Shown piece after piece: positions 44,648-55,110 of a stretch of 64,000 nt of DNA. Position 1 is the stretch's first letter. Every line of letters starts with the position of its first letter. The position numbers were made by a program, and so were the translations under genes. Source of the stretch: Fistulifera solaris (Eukaryota > Bacillariophyta > Bacillariophyceae > Naviculales > Stauroneidaceae); assembly GCA_030295235.1 (NCBI GenBank), contig AP026130.1, positions 372,001 through 436,000 on the forward strand, read 5' to 3'. A model generated the notes under the pieces. It saw nothing but the letters and a program-made list of their open reading frames with translations. It did no database searches and was not told the origin of the DNA.

Positions 44648-45193
44648 ATGGTAAACGGTCAAACTGTAAAAGTATTACCTAAAAAGACCTCATCAAGCCA
44701 AAGGCGACCGGTTGTAGTGATAAATAGCGGGCAAGCATTCCCCCTTTCTGCGAAACCCTCGATATCAGTGCGGACGCATGAGAAGCAATCCGCGCCGACC
44801 AGCAAGAGTAATAAGACACCCGAATTCGACTTTTCGCAAGCATCACAGGAAATAAGACACTTTGGATCCAAACAATTTGCTGGAAAATCGAAAAAAGAGT
44901 ACGAGGACGAGCAATACTTCAAATTGACGGGACGAAAACGCAAGAAACATCAAGTCCCCTTGCCGATCGTCCGAGGAATCAAGAAGAAAGCCGCCGAACG
45001 AGAGGCCAGGGCCCGCGAAGAAGCGAAGCAAGCTGGAATCGTGCTTCCGCAACCTAAGAAAGCCAAGAAGGAGTATGACAATACGACACGGGTACACGGG
45101 CCTGCTCCTAGCGTCGGTTTTATGAAAAAGGTATTCTTCGAGTCAAGGACAAAGTTTGATTGTATGATAATACGATTATATGATCGTACATAA
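44648..45193 (+). CDS. small basic C1orf131-like (DUF4602) protein, C-terminal frame break
   Basis: A basic, probably nucleolar protein resembling the DUF4602/C1orf131 family, whose human member is part of early small-subunit ribosome assembly. Family-like text: VRGIKKKAAEREARAREEAK, GIVLPQPKKAKKEY, HGPAPSVGFMKK. The family usually ends GFMKKGVLRVK. Here the frame continues VFFESRTKFD, but adding one base to the A5 run 45125-45129 gives GFMKKGILRVKDKV and a stop at 45157-45159. The true end is therefore probably 45159 and not 45193. An N-terminal Ser/Lys-rich part of about 80 residues carries no motif. Confidence 0.7.
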   Translation: MVNGQTVKVLPKKTSSSQRRPVVVINSGQAFPLSAKPSISVRTHEKQSAPTSKSNKTPEFDFSQASQEIRHFGSKQFAGKSKKEYEDEQYFKLTGRKRKKHQVPLPIVRGIKKKAAEREARAREEAKQAGIVLPQPKKAKKEYDNTTRVHGPAPSVGFMKKVFFESRTKFDCMIIRLYDRT

Positions 45194-45266
45194 AGATAAG
45201 ATAAACGATTTTTATTCCACCAAGAATTTTCTATACAGGTAGTTCTGAGACGTATTCTAGATGCAT

Positions 45267-46637
45267 CTATTTCGTCCTCTGCCGTTTTCTATGCTTTTCG
45301 CTTGCTACGCTTCCTTCGGTATCATTGTCGTCACAACCATCTGCAGTTCGAAATAATAATGCACCTTCTTCTTCATCTGAAAAATCGTCGTCTTCGGCGT
45401 CAGCGCCGTTCTCTATTTCATTGGAACCCTCGTCGTAGTCATCCGAGTACTCACCGTACCCGGACTGCTCTGCTTTTAACATTAGTTCCATCATCTCTTC
45501 TTCTTCACTTTCGTCAAGCTCATTTGTTTGGGCATCTTCTTTCATAGCTTCAACGTATTCGAACGCCACTTTATGCCAGTACGTCTTCTCCAATTTGTCC
45601 TCCATACTTTTGCAGAGCTCAAAACAAGCTTTTAACATGCTTTTACTCAGCTGAAACCGCTGATGGTAAATAATCAATTGCGCACAGACCAGCAAGAGTC
45701 GAATCGAAAATGGTGGCAATCGGGCATCCGTAAAGTATGCCGGGTCCACGTAAGGTTTTTCAAACGAAGGATCGCTACATACGAAAGAGATTGCAGCACG
45801 TGGAGTGGCTTCCGGATCTTTAATCGAGCCCCAATGAATGATGCGATGCGTAAATAGAATCGATTGACCCGAGTCTCGCGGCATGGCCCGAATCCTTTGA
45901 AATGCTTCTTTATTCGGCAAAGCCAACGACAGCGGGTCCTTTTCGTCTTCATCACCTTTTGTATAACCCGGATCGTGATCTTTCGGAATCATGTAGAGAC
46001 AGCTATTTGAGGTTGTAGCTGGAGTCAGAGCAATCCAATGCGTCGCAAATTTCGCTTCCCCATCGGGATGAAACGATGATGCCACATCTTCCGGTTGTCG
46101 ATCACGATGAGGCGAGAATCCACCTTCATCAATATACCAAGCGAGAAGGTCATAGTGAAACGGGTTTGACGTAGATTTTTCCAGTAATCGACGCGAATAA
46201 CGAGCCAAATGCCATGTTTCATCAAACAGAAATATGAAGGACGCTGGATACGATGCTTCCACCAGCTTCTCGACGCCATCTTTTAGCGCAACAACTATTG
46301 CATTAGGCAGAGACTGATCCACTAAAGCATATCCTTTCGACAAAAGATCCGTTTTGTAATTCTGTGAATGAGACCAGAAGGCATCATCGGAGACGTATTT
46401 TGCTTCCTGGCTATCATCTTCGACGGAAAGGTGCTCACATATCTTATTCCAATACTCAGGCTTTTCCCATTCCTCTCGATTTTCGCTAGTGAGTTGCTGC
46501 ATTTGTTTCCCTTGAACGCTGATTTGGATTGTTATAACTTGTTGGATCGACGATGCTGCGTTTGTTGCGCAAAACCGTCGTGTTATTCTTTGTTCGATCT
46601 CGTCATCGGGGTCGAGGAATAATTTTGTTGGTGGCAT
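45267..46637 (-). CDS. phytanoyl-CoA dioxygenase (PhyH)-like protein with acidic C-terminus
   Basis: An Fe(II)/2-oxoglutarate dioxygenase of the PhyH-like fold. Metal ligands fit SPHRDRQ (HxD) and the distal HRIIHWGS, with the 2-oxoglutarate Arg in ATPRAAISFVC. Supporting text: YDLLAWYIDEGGFSPHRDRQ and THWIALTPATTSNSCLYMIPKDHDP. The substrate is unknown; this family ranges from phytanoyl-CoA to halogenated small molecules and proteins. The last 110 residues are very acidic (EEEEMMELMLK, DDDFSDEEEGALL) and end in a basic RKRQRTK, suggesting nuclear location. Single unbroken exon of 456 residues. Confidence 0.75.
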   Translation of the reverse strand: MPPTKLFLDPDDEIEQRITRRFCATNAASSIQQVITIQISVQGKQMQQLTSENREEWEKPEYWNKICEHLSVEDDSQEAKYVSDDAFWSHSQNYKTDLLSKGYALVDQSLPNAIVVALKDGVEKLVEASYPASFIFLFDETWHLARYSRRLLEKSTSNPFHYDLLAWYIDEGGFSPHRDRQPEDVASSFHPDGEAKFATHWIALTPATTSNSCLYMIPKDHDPGYTKGDEDEKDPLSLALPNKEAFQRIRAMPRDSGQSILFTHRIIHWGSIKDPEATPRAAISFVCSDPSFEKPYVDPAYFTDARLPPFSIRLLLVCAQLIIYHQRFQLSKSMLKACFELCKSMEDKLEKTYWHKVAFEYVEAMKEDAQTNELDESEEEEMMELMLKAEQSGYGEYSDDYDEGSNEIENGADAEDDDFSDEEEGALLFRTADGCDDNDTEGSVASEKHRKRQRTK

Positions 46638-46861
46638 TTTACTGAGTACTAGTGGCTTACAAAAGAGATCATAAAACTGTCATAGCGGCAACCGATTGTG
46701 TATATTTTTGATACCAAGCATTTACCGGTGCGATACGTGCGATACGTCTGATTTCCGTATTATTACTCGTATTTTACTGCGATGACACCACCATTATGGT
46801 TTGCTAAATCCGAAGCAGCAAACGAAACGCAGCGTGTGTGTTCACTTTTCGTAAACATAGA

Positions 46862-48412
46862 ATGAAGGGCTGGAAAGCAGTTCTAGGATGCTCGTACGAG
46901 TCTCTCGCACTCTTCCGTATTTTATTGGGCAGTCTTTTGCTCCTCGAACTCGTTTTACGTTTCCGTTTTCTTCATCCATTTTACAGCGATGAAGGAACAT
47001 TACCGCTCTCCTTACTTTTAGAAAAAGTTGACAGTCTTTACAAAATAGTCTGCATTCACTGTCATTTCGGGAGCCTGTTCGAACAGCAAGTATTGCTATC
47101 AGTGCAAGTCTTGGTCGCATTTCTCTTCACGATCGGATTTCGCACGCAATGGACGTCGATCATTTCTTGGTATCTGTATTTAAGTCTTACACTACGAAAC
47201 ACGTGGATGAGTTACATTTTGGATCGGTATTTCCACTACCTGCTCTTTCTCTCTATCTTTCTACCCATCGGAGAATGTTGGGGTGTATCATCGTCGCGAG
47301 GAAAGGCGCCAGCTCAGCGTTTGGTCATCTCTCCCGGAACCGTCGCCTTCAAGGCCCTCGTGGTCTGGATCTATATCGATGCGGGGTATGGAAAGTATTG
47401 CGACCCTTTGGGCGGTTGGTTCTACAACGCCGACCCATTGCCTGCATTGGATACTTACGCGAGGCACACCTTGCCAGCGCAGTACCTGTATGCGCTCATT
47501 GGACCTCCTGGATTGCGTCTCTTGACCCCGATCGTTTTGTACGTGGAGATTTTTGCAGCTCCTTTAGCAATATTGGGAAGTTTCTTGGGAAGTAAGCGGA
47601 TTATCTATACCGCCATTGCTCTTATTTGTTCACTGCACATCGGTATTGCCATTACTTTACGAAATGCAGCTCTTCTATCGTTTGTCGCTTGTGTGGCCTG
47701 GTGCGCATTCCTGCCGTTAGGCTGGAATAACATCGAGACAGAGGGTCAGTCTCGTGACGATCAAGCCCAGAATACGAAACGGAGCAGTATTTCAGGTTCA
47801 TCGCTTGCAGGGCAAATCTTCTCTTTATTGTGCATTCTAACAATGGTATGCGGAAATATTTGGCTCGAAACGATCAGCAGAGCTTGCGATCAGAGCGTCA
47901 AACACATCTGGAGCACTTTACTACACAATAGATGGAATGTGTTTGTGGGTGCCGAAGAATATGTTACGTGGGAGATTGCACCGGGTCAATTACGCGATGG
48001 ATCCATTGTGGACGTGTGGGGCAAGAAAATGGAAGTCGATTGGCGACTGCCTGGCTCGGGAGCCCCGTGTACAGCAACAGGACGACCAGGACGATGGCGC
48101 TCATTCCCATATCTAGCTGGGTTGGAAGGCGAAGACGGAGATGCTTTATGGAGATACCTTTGTTGGGAGTGGAATAATCAGCACGTGGTGGATGGTCACC
48201 ATGAAAAGGAATTGTTAAGGTATAATTTCTTTATGCTACAAGCAGATGTGTTGCCAAACATGGGATTCAGCGCCACACGGAAGCGTTTGATTAAATCCTT
48301 CGAATGCCTGCCAAGCAGTGAAAACGCCGAATCGATTCCTCTCACGGACGAGGCGGGTGATCCTAGCGCTACAGAACCAAAACAGTTCGATGAGATTCAT
48401 GAAGAGCTGTGA
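46862..48412 (+). CDS. HTTM-domain membrane protein (vitamin K-dependent gamma-carboxylase-like)
   Basis: A multi-span membrane protein with the HTTM (horizontally transferred transmembrane) domain that forms the core of vitamin K-dependent gamma-carboxylases. Features: SLALFRILLGSLLLLELVLR, FLHPFYSDEGTLPL, RNTWMSYILDRYFHYLLFLS, IYIDAGYGKYCDPLGGWFYN and LYVEIFAAPLAILGSFLG. The catalytic-lysine and propeptide-binding C-terminal parts of animal GGCX are not obvious; the C-terminal region (WNVFVGAEEYVTWEIAPGQL) is soluble. The start is ATG 46862 (MKGWKAVLGC); the frame is open upstream only from GTG. Eight or so spans, 516 residues, single exon. Confidence 0.8.
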   Translation: MKGWKAVLGCSYESLALFRILLGSLLLLELVLRFRFLHPFYSDEGTLPLSLLLEKVDSLYKIVCIHCHFGSLFEQQVLLSVQVLVAFLFTIGFRTQWTSIISWYLYLSLTLRNTWMSYILDRYFHYLLFLSIFLPIGECWGVSSSRGKAPAQRLVISPGTVAFKALVVWIYIDAGYGKYCDPLGGWFYNADPLPALDTYARHTLPAQYLYALIGPPGLRLLTPIVLYVEIFAAPLAILGSFLGSKRIIYTAIALICSLHIGIAITLRNAALLSFVACVAWCAFLPLGWNNIETEGQSRDDQAQNTKRSSISGSSLAGQIFSLLCILTMVCGNIWLETISRACDQSVKHIWSTLLHNRWNVFVGAEEYVTWEIAPGQLRDGSIVDVWGKKMEVDWRLPGSGAPCTATGRPGRWRSFPYLAGLEGEDGDALWRYLCWEWNNQHVVDGHHEKELLRYNFFMLQADVLPNMGFSATRKRLIKSFECLPSSENAESIPLTDEAGDPSATEPKQFDEIHEEL

Positions 48413-48542
48413 GATGAATAATACGGAGTATATTAATAACTGGGCGTCTGCCACATTTACCATGTACAATCTCATGTCAGAGCTGCGTTATTGATGAATT
48501 TAAGTCGCGAAATACAGACCTTATAGAGTCAAATGATCCCTT

Positions 48543-49617
48543 TTAACTGTAGGGATAGAAGCATTGTTGCACATCATCTCTGCAAATCTCGCAAATCTCA
48601 GTAGTGCCTTCACAAAGGGGACATCGACTAAGCTGGTCTGGCCAAAATGGGTTGGGAACTTGAAAGTCATTAATACATAGACCGCCACCTCGATTGACCA
48701 CCAAAATGAGCGTTAACATGGCGATACCAAGGAGAATGTTAAGATAACAGCCCATTCCCAGGTACCATGTGAGAGTATTGTCGGTGAGCTGGTCTTGCTT
48801 GAGCTGGTAATATTTTTGACGAGCTTCACTGAGCTCACGCGACGGAGCATCGGGGTCTTCCCCGTCTTTAACGCTGCGTCTAATTTGTGTCTTACGACCA
48901 ACTTCAACAACTTCTTTGTCTCTCAAAAAAGCCTGTCGAATTTTGAGCCGGTATAGAATGTACTCGCAGATGACTGCCGCAGACTCGACGATCCACATTG
49001 TTAGCGCTTCTCTCAAAGTATCACTGAAAAACATAGCAAACGTGATGGTAAAGCCGATAATTGGGTTGATCACATTGACTGGTAAACCCTTCTGAACCAC
49101 AGGGTAAACTTCCATAAATACTAAACCCAAGTAAACGTAGGTTAAGATGCGAATCATTTCCTTCCAGGGTACTGTGCCGGCAATGTTCAAAATAGGATCA
49201 CCACAACAGTACGTGACATCGGTGAAGGTTGTAATAGCTACAATAGCAGCCACAAAGTCACAAATTAAAGCCATCCATTGAGCCCAAAGTAACCAGTTCT
49301 TGAGCTTAAAAAGATCATCAGGATCTTAGCGTTTCAGTATGTTAGCGAATTCTTTTACGAAAAAAAAAACACGGCAAATTATCTCCCAACGCACACTCAC
49401 CTGCAGGAATACATCGTAGCCAAACCAAGCAACCGGTCATACTCTGTAAACATGGACTAGAAAAGTGTTTTCTATCCTCCTGCCATTGCATAACATCTTC
49501 TCGTAACTCTCCATCTGCGTCGACGAAATGCGAGCGCTCGACGGCGATCACTCCGTGCTTGATGCCCTTCGCTCTGAGGTTGGAGTTGACGAACTTGACA
49601 TCTTTACCGACGCCCAT
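48543..49617 (-). CDS. four-span membrane protein with Cys-rich C-terminus, unknown function
   Basis: Not recognised. Exon 1 is 49617-49401, exon 2 is 49324-48543, separated by a 76-bp intron (GTGAGT, GCTAAG); the join gives RCIPADPDDLFKLKNW in frame. The N-terminal 70 residues are soluble (MGVGKDVKFVNSNLRAKG) and contain CLQSMTGCLVWLRC. Membrane spans: WLLWAQWMALICDFVAAIVA, MIRILTYVYLGLVFMEVYPV, NPIIGFTITFAMFFS and GCYLNILLGIAMLTLILVV. The C-terminus carries CPLCEGTTEICEICRDDVQQ, four Cys in two CxxC pairs that could bind zinc. Cys near both termini suggests a metal- or redox-linked membrane protein. Confidence 0.65.
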
Positions 49618-50086
49618 TGTCGATCCTGAGAAATATAACAGAACAAGAAGCGTCTATCAGAAGGCTAGCCACAAATGAATCTTCCTGTTCTTCTTGTCTG
49701 GGATGATGATTTTGTTTGTTTTCTTCAAAAAATCGGGCGTTTCGGGGCAGGTCAATGGTCACTGGGCCCAAAGTTTTGTGGCGGCTTATGACTTTCCAAA
49801 AATCTCTGTAAAATGTACACTATAAGCCATACAGACACTGGTTTTGGCGTCGTCATTCGTTTGGCGTTATGCCACCGTGTTTGAAGTTTGGGACAAGGTC
49901 ATTCTGAATCTCCTACAGTTTCTATTGAATGTATATACTACTGTTCTTGACTATAGTTTCTTGAGTAGTTGGAATGACCACATCTTCTAAAATTCAGAAT
50001 TAATGCAAAGTGCAAAGCGGCAATGAGCGAGATAAGCCGCGTGCTCGTGCTCTCGACTCTGGAGCTAAAGAAGCCGGAAAGCAGTC
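49618..50086. other. intergenic
   Basis: Promoter side of the four-span protein gene and 3' flank of the methyltransferase-like gene. No gene is seen. Confidence 0.5.
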
Positions 50087-51173
50087 CTAGTTTAGGGTAT
50101 TCGAGACCTTCACGTTATTGCGATTCTTCCTCCGCAACACGTAAAGCTGTTCAAATCCTTTGGTCCCGAATACTCGAACAGGAAGAATATTAGCTAAAAT
50201 CCAATCCCCATTCTCAAGAAAGTCGAAGAACTTGTCATTTGCATTCGCCCCTCCCCTTCCTTCGCCCACGTAAACTACAGTGTCGTTTAACGGCCACGCA
50301 TTTGTATACTCCTCCAAGGCGTTTACTGCCATATCGGAATCCGGCGAAGGATAAACTAGCAACAATATTCTTCCTCGACATTGCCACTGATTCAAAACTT
50401 GATGAATGGACTCACAGGGCTGCACATTATGATAGAAAAAGTCGTGAAATGCCTTTGTTCGAGCATGATACACAGCAGGATTCAAGGGCAATGCACTCAT
50501 GTCGTCAAATGCTAGACAAAACTCAAACGCTTTTTTCGGTGCTCGTTCCGCGTATTCCGACTCTTGATAGCGATCGTTGAGCACACGAGCCCACTGACCG
50601 TTGCCGGCACCAATTTCCACAAAACCGCGAGTCGCCCCCAACCCTAAAAAGCGTTACAATGACCTCCTCAGTCCATCCAGTGCAACCGTATTGCTGTAAA
50701 AAGTTCTGCCGATCCACCGGCATCAAATGCGGCCCGTACAAAATTTCGTACGACTTTTCGACCAGTGATGTGATTTCTTTCTGAGGGTTCTTTCCAGGAT
50801 TTTGCAGTTTTTGCTGCATTTCGGACTGAATTTGCATCAGTTGTTGGTCACATCGGCTTCTTTGACGTTTATGACGCGCTGACAAGGTCAGCGAGGGATC
50901 ATTCGGTAAGATAGTTCGTGGAATGGAGAGGGACGATATCCTCAAGAACGCTAATGTCCGTTGCATGAAAGACGGCCGAATTTCAGGTGCTTGGGTAGGA
51001 GAAGATTGCAGCGATGATTCACACTTGGTTATCGAGTGTACACACCAAGAAATCGATGTTGATGGGTCGTCTTCCGAGGAAGCATGGGCTGACAACCTGT
51101 AATAAGCTCCAACGCAAGCCGTTGCAGACACGAAGTGCAGCACCTTGGGATGATTCAGAAATGCGCAATTCAT
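50087..51173 (-). CDS. methyltransferase-like protein, frame broken
   Basis: A protein of about 360 residues with a class I methyltransferase-like motif I, GFVEIGAGNGQWARVLNDRY, preceded by YGCTGWTEEVIVTLFR. Other text: CRGRILLLVYPSPDSDMAVN, NDTVVYVGEGRGGANAND, FLENGDWILANILPVRVFG. The two frames join if one base is removed from the C5 run 50635-50639 (or from C3 50642-50644), which brings LFRVGATRGFVEIGAGNG together. The first in-frame ATG of the longer frame is at 51173 (MNCAFLNHP), but the frame remains open upstream through 51300 without a Met, so an upstream exon is possible. The substrate is unknown; I do not recognise the subfamily. Confidence 0.6.
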
Positions 51174-51221
51174 TGTTTCATTAGAGAAAACTGTGACAAT
51201 TTCTTTAACAGTTGTTGCCAC

Positions 51222-51570
51222 AATAGCGCTAATAATGACGTCTTGCGTGTCATCGAATGACGATGTGTTGATGTTTTTCTTATTCCTCTTGAAAATACGG
51301 AGTACCTTACTGTCTCCTGTAGAGTAGAGGAAACGATGATAAGATTAGGGTTAATGACAGACGTAGGAGTCCTAACGCCTAACCCTAAATGATAATCATA
51401 GTCCTGAATCGAAATCACGAATGTAATGCGTAAACCTCTTCAGGAGATGATGATACAGCTAAAGCGCATAAATGACTAGAGAATATAATAGAAAAAATGA
51501 CCGGTGCTTTGAATCTATCGCTTCTAACTAAAAGCTTAAGAGAGAAGTTCCCCGAACTCTAGCAAACATT
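51222..51570. other. intergenic with telomere-like inverted pair
   Basis: Mostly the 5' flank of the methyltransferase-like gene. TTAGGGTTA at 51345-51353 and its exact reverse complement TAACCCTAA at 51380-51388 form a 9-bp inverted pair. Confidence 0.4.
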
Positions 51571-52341
51571 CTATCGATCGTTGAGGGAGGACAGGAAATC
51601 CATAAGCTGGCTCTTTTTCGGCTTCTTCTTCTTGCCAGCTCGCATAGTTTCCTTCATGTCATTGTCATTATTATTCAATTTTCGTTTGGGCAGCTTTCCG
51701 ATAGAGATAAAGTCATTCTGCTGACTAAATTCTTTCGTACTCTTTTGACACACGACACTCCTTTCTGGTACGATAGCTCTTCCTTTTATTCCTCCCTTCA
51801 CGACAGTTTGACCTTTAGATGTATTCTTACTCCGAGAGCAACCGGGTAGTGTCAACTTCCACTGACATTGGCATTTAACTACAACCAGATTGCGACTGGC
51901 TTGCAGGTCATGACTAATAGAATGCGGCATAGATATTTGTTTTTTAAGGTGCGGATATTCGATAGCCATCACCTTGCCGAGTAAGGAAAGTTCGGAAATG
52001 TCTTTTTGGGTATGCTTGGCCTTGGCATGTTTATGAATCAGGGCTGTCTTTCGCGAGAGTCGACGACGCTGTGTCCGCGAAAGAGCTTTTTGTCGGAGAA
52101 GACGGATAGAAACTCCTTCGCAACCGGGTTGAACCGGTCCACCACACCGAGGACAAGTTGGTATGCAAGTTCCTTCCATTGAAGAGGATGAGACGCCGTC
52201 ATCATGCACGGAATGCAAGCCATCGTGGTGGCGTAAAAACGCATTTGAAACGTAGTTGGCGATTCCGAAATCATGTTTCGAAGCAACTGTCAATGCCGCT
52301 TGACGGTACCTTCTCGTGTCTTCAGAAATATCGGCGCTCAT
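51571..52341 (-). CDS. zinc-ribbon protein, Rpr2/Snm1-like, nucleic-acid binding (tentative)
   Basis: A 256-residue basic protein. CPRCGGPVQPGCEGVSIRLL, a basic helix RTQRRRLSRKTALIHKHAKA, and further on VVVKCQCQWKLTLPGCSR give two Cys pairs in the spacing seen in zinc ribbons of the Rpr2/Rpp21/Snm1 type (RNase P/MRP-associated), where 'PG..C.VR' is also typical. The C-terminus is Lys-rich (RAGKKKKPKKSQLMDFLSSL). The family assignment is tentative; a general zinc-ribbon nucleolar protein is the safe statement. Single exon, unbroken. Confidence 0.55.
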   Translation of the reverse strand: MSADISEDTRRYRQAALTVASKHDFGIANYVSNAFLRHHDGLHSVHDDGVSSSSMEGTCIPTCPRCGGPVQPGCEGVSIRLLRQKALSRTQRRRLSRKTALIHKHAKAKHTQKDISELSLLGKVMAIEYPHLKKQISMPHSISHDLQASRNLVVVKCQCQWKLTLPGCSRSKNTSKGQTVVKGGIKGRAIVPERSVVCQKSTKEFSQQNDFISIGKLPKRKLNNNDNDMKETMRAGKKKKPKKSQLMDFLSSLNDR

Positions 52342-52705
52342 GATTAATAGCTATTCGTCTTAGTAGCACAGCTTCATCAACTTCCTTTTTAAAAGTTGTT
52401 TCGAAAAATAGCAACACCCTATTTTCTTTTCTTTATATTCGCATTGCGTCTCATCGCAAATTCATTTTCTTACAGTAAGGTTTATGGCTAGCGTTAATCG
52501 TACAGGTAAATGCGGTTGAAGTTGAAAACTATTTGCTATGGGCTATGGTTACGCGTGAGCAGTAACATGGCAACAAATAGAGTAAGCTGACTTCTCCTCT
52601 GTGAGTCGTTGCACTAGATCTAGACTGCCAACGATCTTTCGATATATTTTACAAGCGCTTCCTTGAGCTTCTCTTATTAATAGCTATGTGTTAAATGTAG
52701 GCAAG
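52342..52705. other. intergenic
   Basis: No gene or element recognised. Confidence 0.5.
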
Positions 52706-54848
52706 CTAATGGAGATGTTTAGCCACTCTCCAGCTGATTGGTTTCTGCAGGCGACGAAAGAACTTTCTGTCCGCTTTTTGCTTGTTCAAATACTTTAACG
52801 ACAACCAAACATTGGCAAGCTTAGACCGCTTATGTTGAGGAATGGGTTCGCCATCTTTGGTGTAGCATATGCGGCGGTAACTTTGCAAGAGCGGTCTTGC
52901 CGAGTCTAGCAAATTGTAAGAAGGGCATACCTGTGAGGCCAAGCTTTCGAGACACAGGATGTTAATGGTCAAAGTCGCAAAGTTGGCATCAATTCGGACT
53001 TGGTGTTTGCGAATGAGAGTAAGCACGCCTCTTAAAACGTGCCCAACGTCTACGTGCGTACCGTACCCTCGACATCTTTCGTCAAATAACGCCGCCATAT
53101 CGTCGCAAAACGATTCTTCTTGTTCGGCACTCAAATTGTTTTCAAGAGAAAATTGCAAAGCGAACTTGGCTGCCATTCGACCATCTCCCTCGCCCATACT
53201 CGACAAGAGGCCCACAAACGTCGAGCTCTCGTCCTCAGTGAGCTGAGCCACCATCCCAGCATCGACCAACGTGACCTTGCCATCAAAACCCGATTTTTTG
53301 GAATGAAAATCAAGAAGAATATTCCCAGCATGAAGATCCGCGTGCAGTAGATTGTCCAGAAGTAGCATTTTTAAATAAAGGCCGAGCCCAGTGGTAACGA
53401 TGAAACTCCTCATCGCAACAGGCATTACGTCATGCCCTTCAATGAATTTAGGTGTCCCCGTCTTTTCAGTTTTCCTCCTTTCGCACACTGTAGATAACCT
53501 TGAAAGTTTCCGATATTGATGTAATCGGCTAAATCGTTGTACTGGTCAATGATGGAAGTTACGATCGAGCCCGGCTCGAAAGATTCGATGATACACGCCG
53601 CATTTGCATAAAACGGATGGGGAAACTGAACGCGTGGCCAGTTGCGAAAGTTGTGATTCAGGACTTCCAAATGGTGGGCTTCTACGTTGAGGTAAGATTG
53701 GGCCGACATGGTGTGACTGAACTGCTCCACCGATTCTCGAATGTGTAGCCAGGACAAGGCGGGGATGTAATCAAATATTCGAGCAAGACCTGCCATAATT
53801 CGAAAGTCCATCTCGATTAATCGGGCTACATTGGGATGCCGGATTTTGAGAGCAATTGGCTTGCCCTCCAGTACAGCTTTATGAACTTGTGCGATACTCC
53901 CCGAAGCAATAGGCTCCTTTTCAAAGTCATCGAAAACGAGGTCCAGCGACCCTTTCGCCAAACCCAAACTACTTTCTAGAATCGTCTCCGAGTGATCCCA
54001 CGAATGCGCGGGGGCATTAGCATGCAGTATGGATAATTTGTCACAGAGGGCTTCGGGGAACATGTCGCTACGCGTGCTGCTCCATTGACCCCATTTGATC
54101 CAAGCCGCCCCTGAAGATGCGATGCTCGACGTTAGCCAAGAAAACCAGGTATTTTCTCGAAAGGTTGTAGAAAAGACAGCGAGACCGACTGTCAGGTAGC
54201 ACGGCGCGAACGTAATCGACAATTTCAGTACTCTCATGATAAGTTCCCAATTCTTAATCGATCGCTTTTCTTCCGCTTGCGGACTGATTCCCTTCATAAC
54301 AGCTCGGAGGACTGTTTTCTGTTGAAAAAATATCTAGATTCATGCGATTTGGGGGGGAATGGGTCATGGCTCTCTTCCGCAACTTTCTGAGGAACCAGTA
54401 GCTTCTCTTCTAAAATATAATCGGAATCCACTTGCACTCCGTGCATCGAGTAAATTTTAATATCCCCTTGTTTGGCCCACTTAGCAAAGTCGCGTGTACG
54501 CTTTTTTGAATGTACATAATCCATTCGACTTTTTAACACATGTTTGATGTAGTGGGCTCGTTCAGCAGCTAAATCTCCTATAGATGGATAGGGAATGTTG
54601 GGAGAGACGAGTGACGGAGGAACGGCACTGCTGGCGGATGCCTTCCAAAGTTGTAGACTTGCGACGATCGTCAAGATCGAAAGATAGTTACGTTCGTGCA
54701 TAACGTTCGCTTGTAAGCTTCGATACACAGAGCGTGTCGAGGATGATGTGTCGATCCTCTTTTGATGTTGTTGTTGCGACTTTTTGCGACGATTTGTGTG
54801 ATCCGATGCGCGACGAGATCGTCGTTCTCGCTGCGTTGGGTTTACCAT
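52706..54848 (-). CDS. ABC1/ADCK (UbiB-family) atypical kinase, two frame breaks
   Basis: An ABC1/UbiB atypical kinase; relatives support ubiquinone or plastoquinone/tocopherol metabolism in mitochondria and plastids. Motifs: IKWGQWSSTRSDMFPEALCD (the KxGQ signature), ASGSIAQVHKAVLEG (Ala-rich loop), IALKIRHPNV (Lys), DNLLHADLHAGNILLDF (catalytic loop) and VTLVDAGMVAQL (metal-binding Asp). The three coding pieces join with a missing base near 54298 (SSELL to MKGISPQAEEK) and another near 53484-53490 (YLQC to ERRKTEKTGTPKF). The N-terminal piece (from ATG 54848) has a basic start and a hydrophobic stretch (YLSILTIVASLQLWKASASS) that could be organelle targeting. The catalytic residues are all present. 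Confidence 0.8.
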
Positions 54849-55110
54849 TATTTACTCATGCTGCGTTCGTCGGGTTTATGGTGGTGCGACTTCGAAGAAT
54901 TTTTTCAGAATAAGATCAGTTCATGATCAGGAACAAAAAAATCGAAGTCCCTCTTCGAGTTCGGGTCGGGTCACATTTTCTGGATCTATGGCTTCGAAAG
55001 AACGAAATACCCAGCGACCGTCTTCTAACGAAAACTTACGTACCTAATGGTCACCCATCAAAACGATCCTCAGATTAATCATAAATTTTAAGAAATCACT
55101 GACGTTCACC

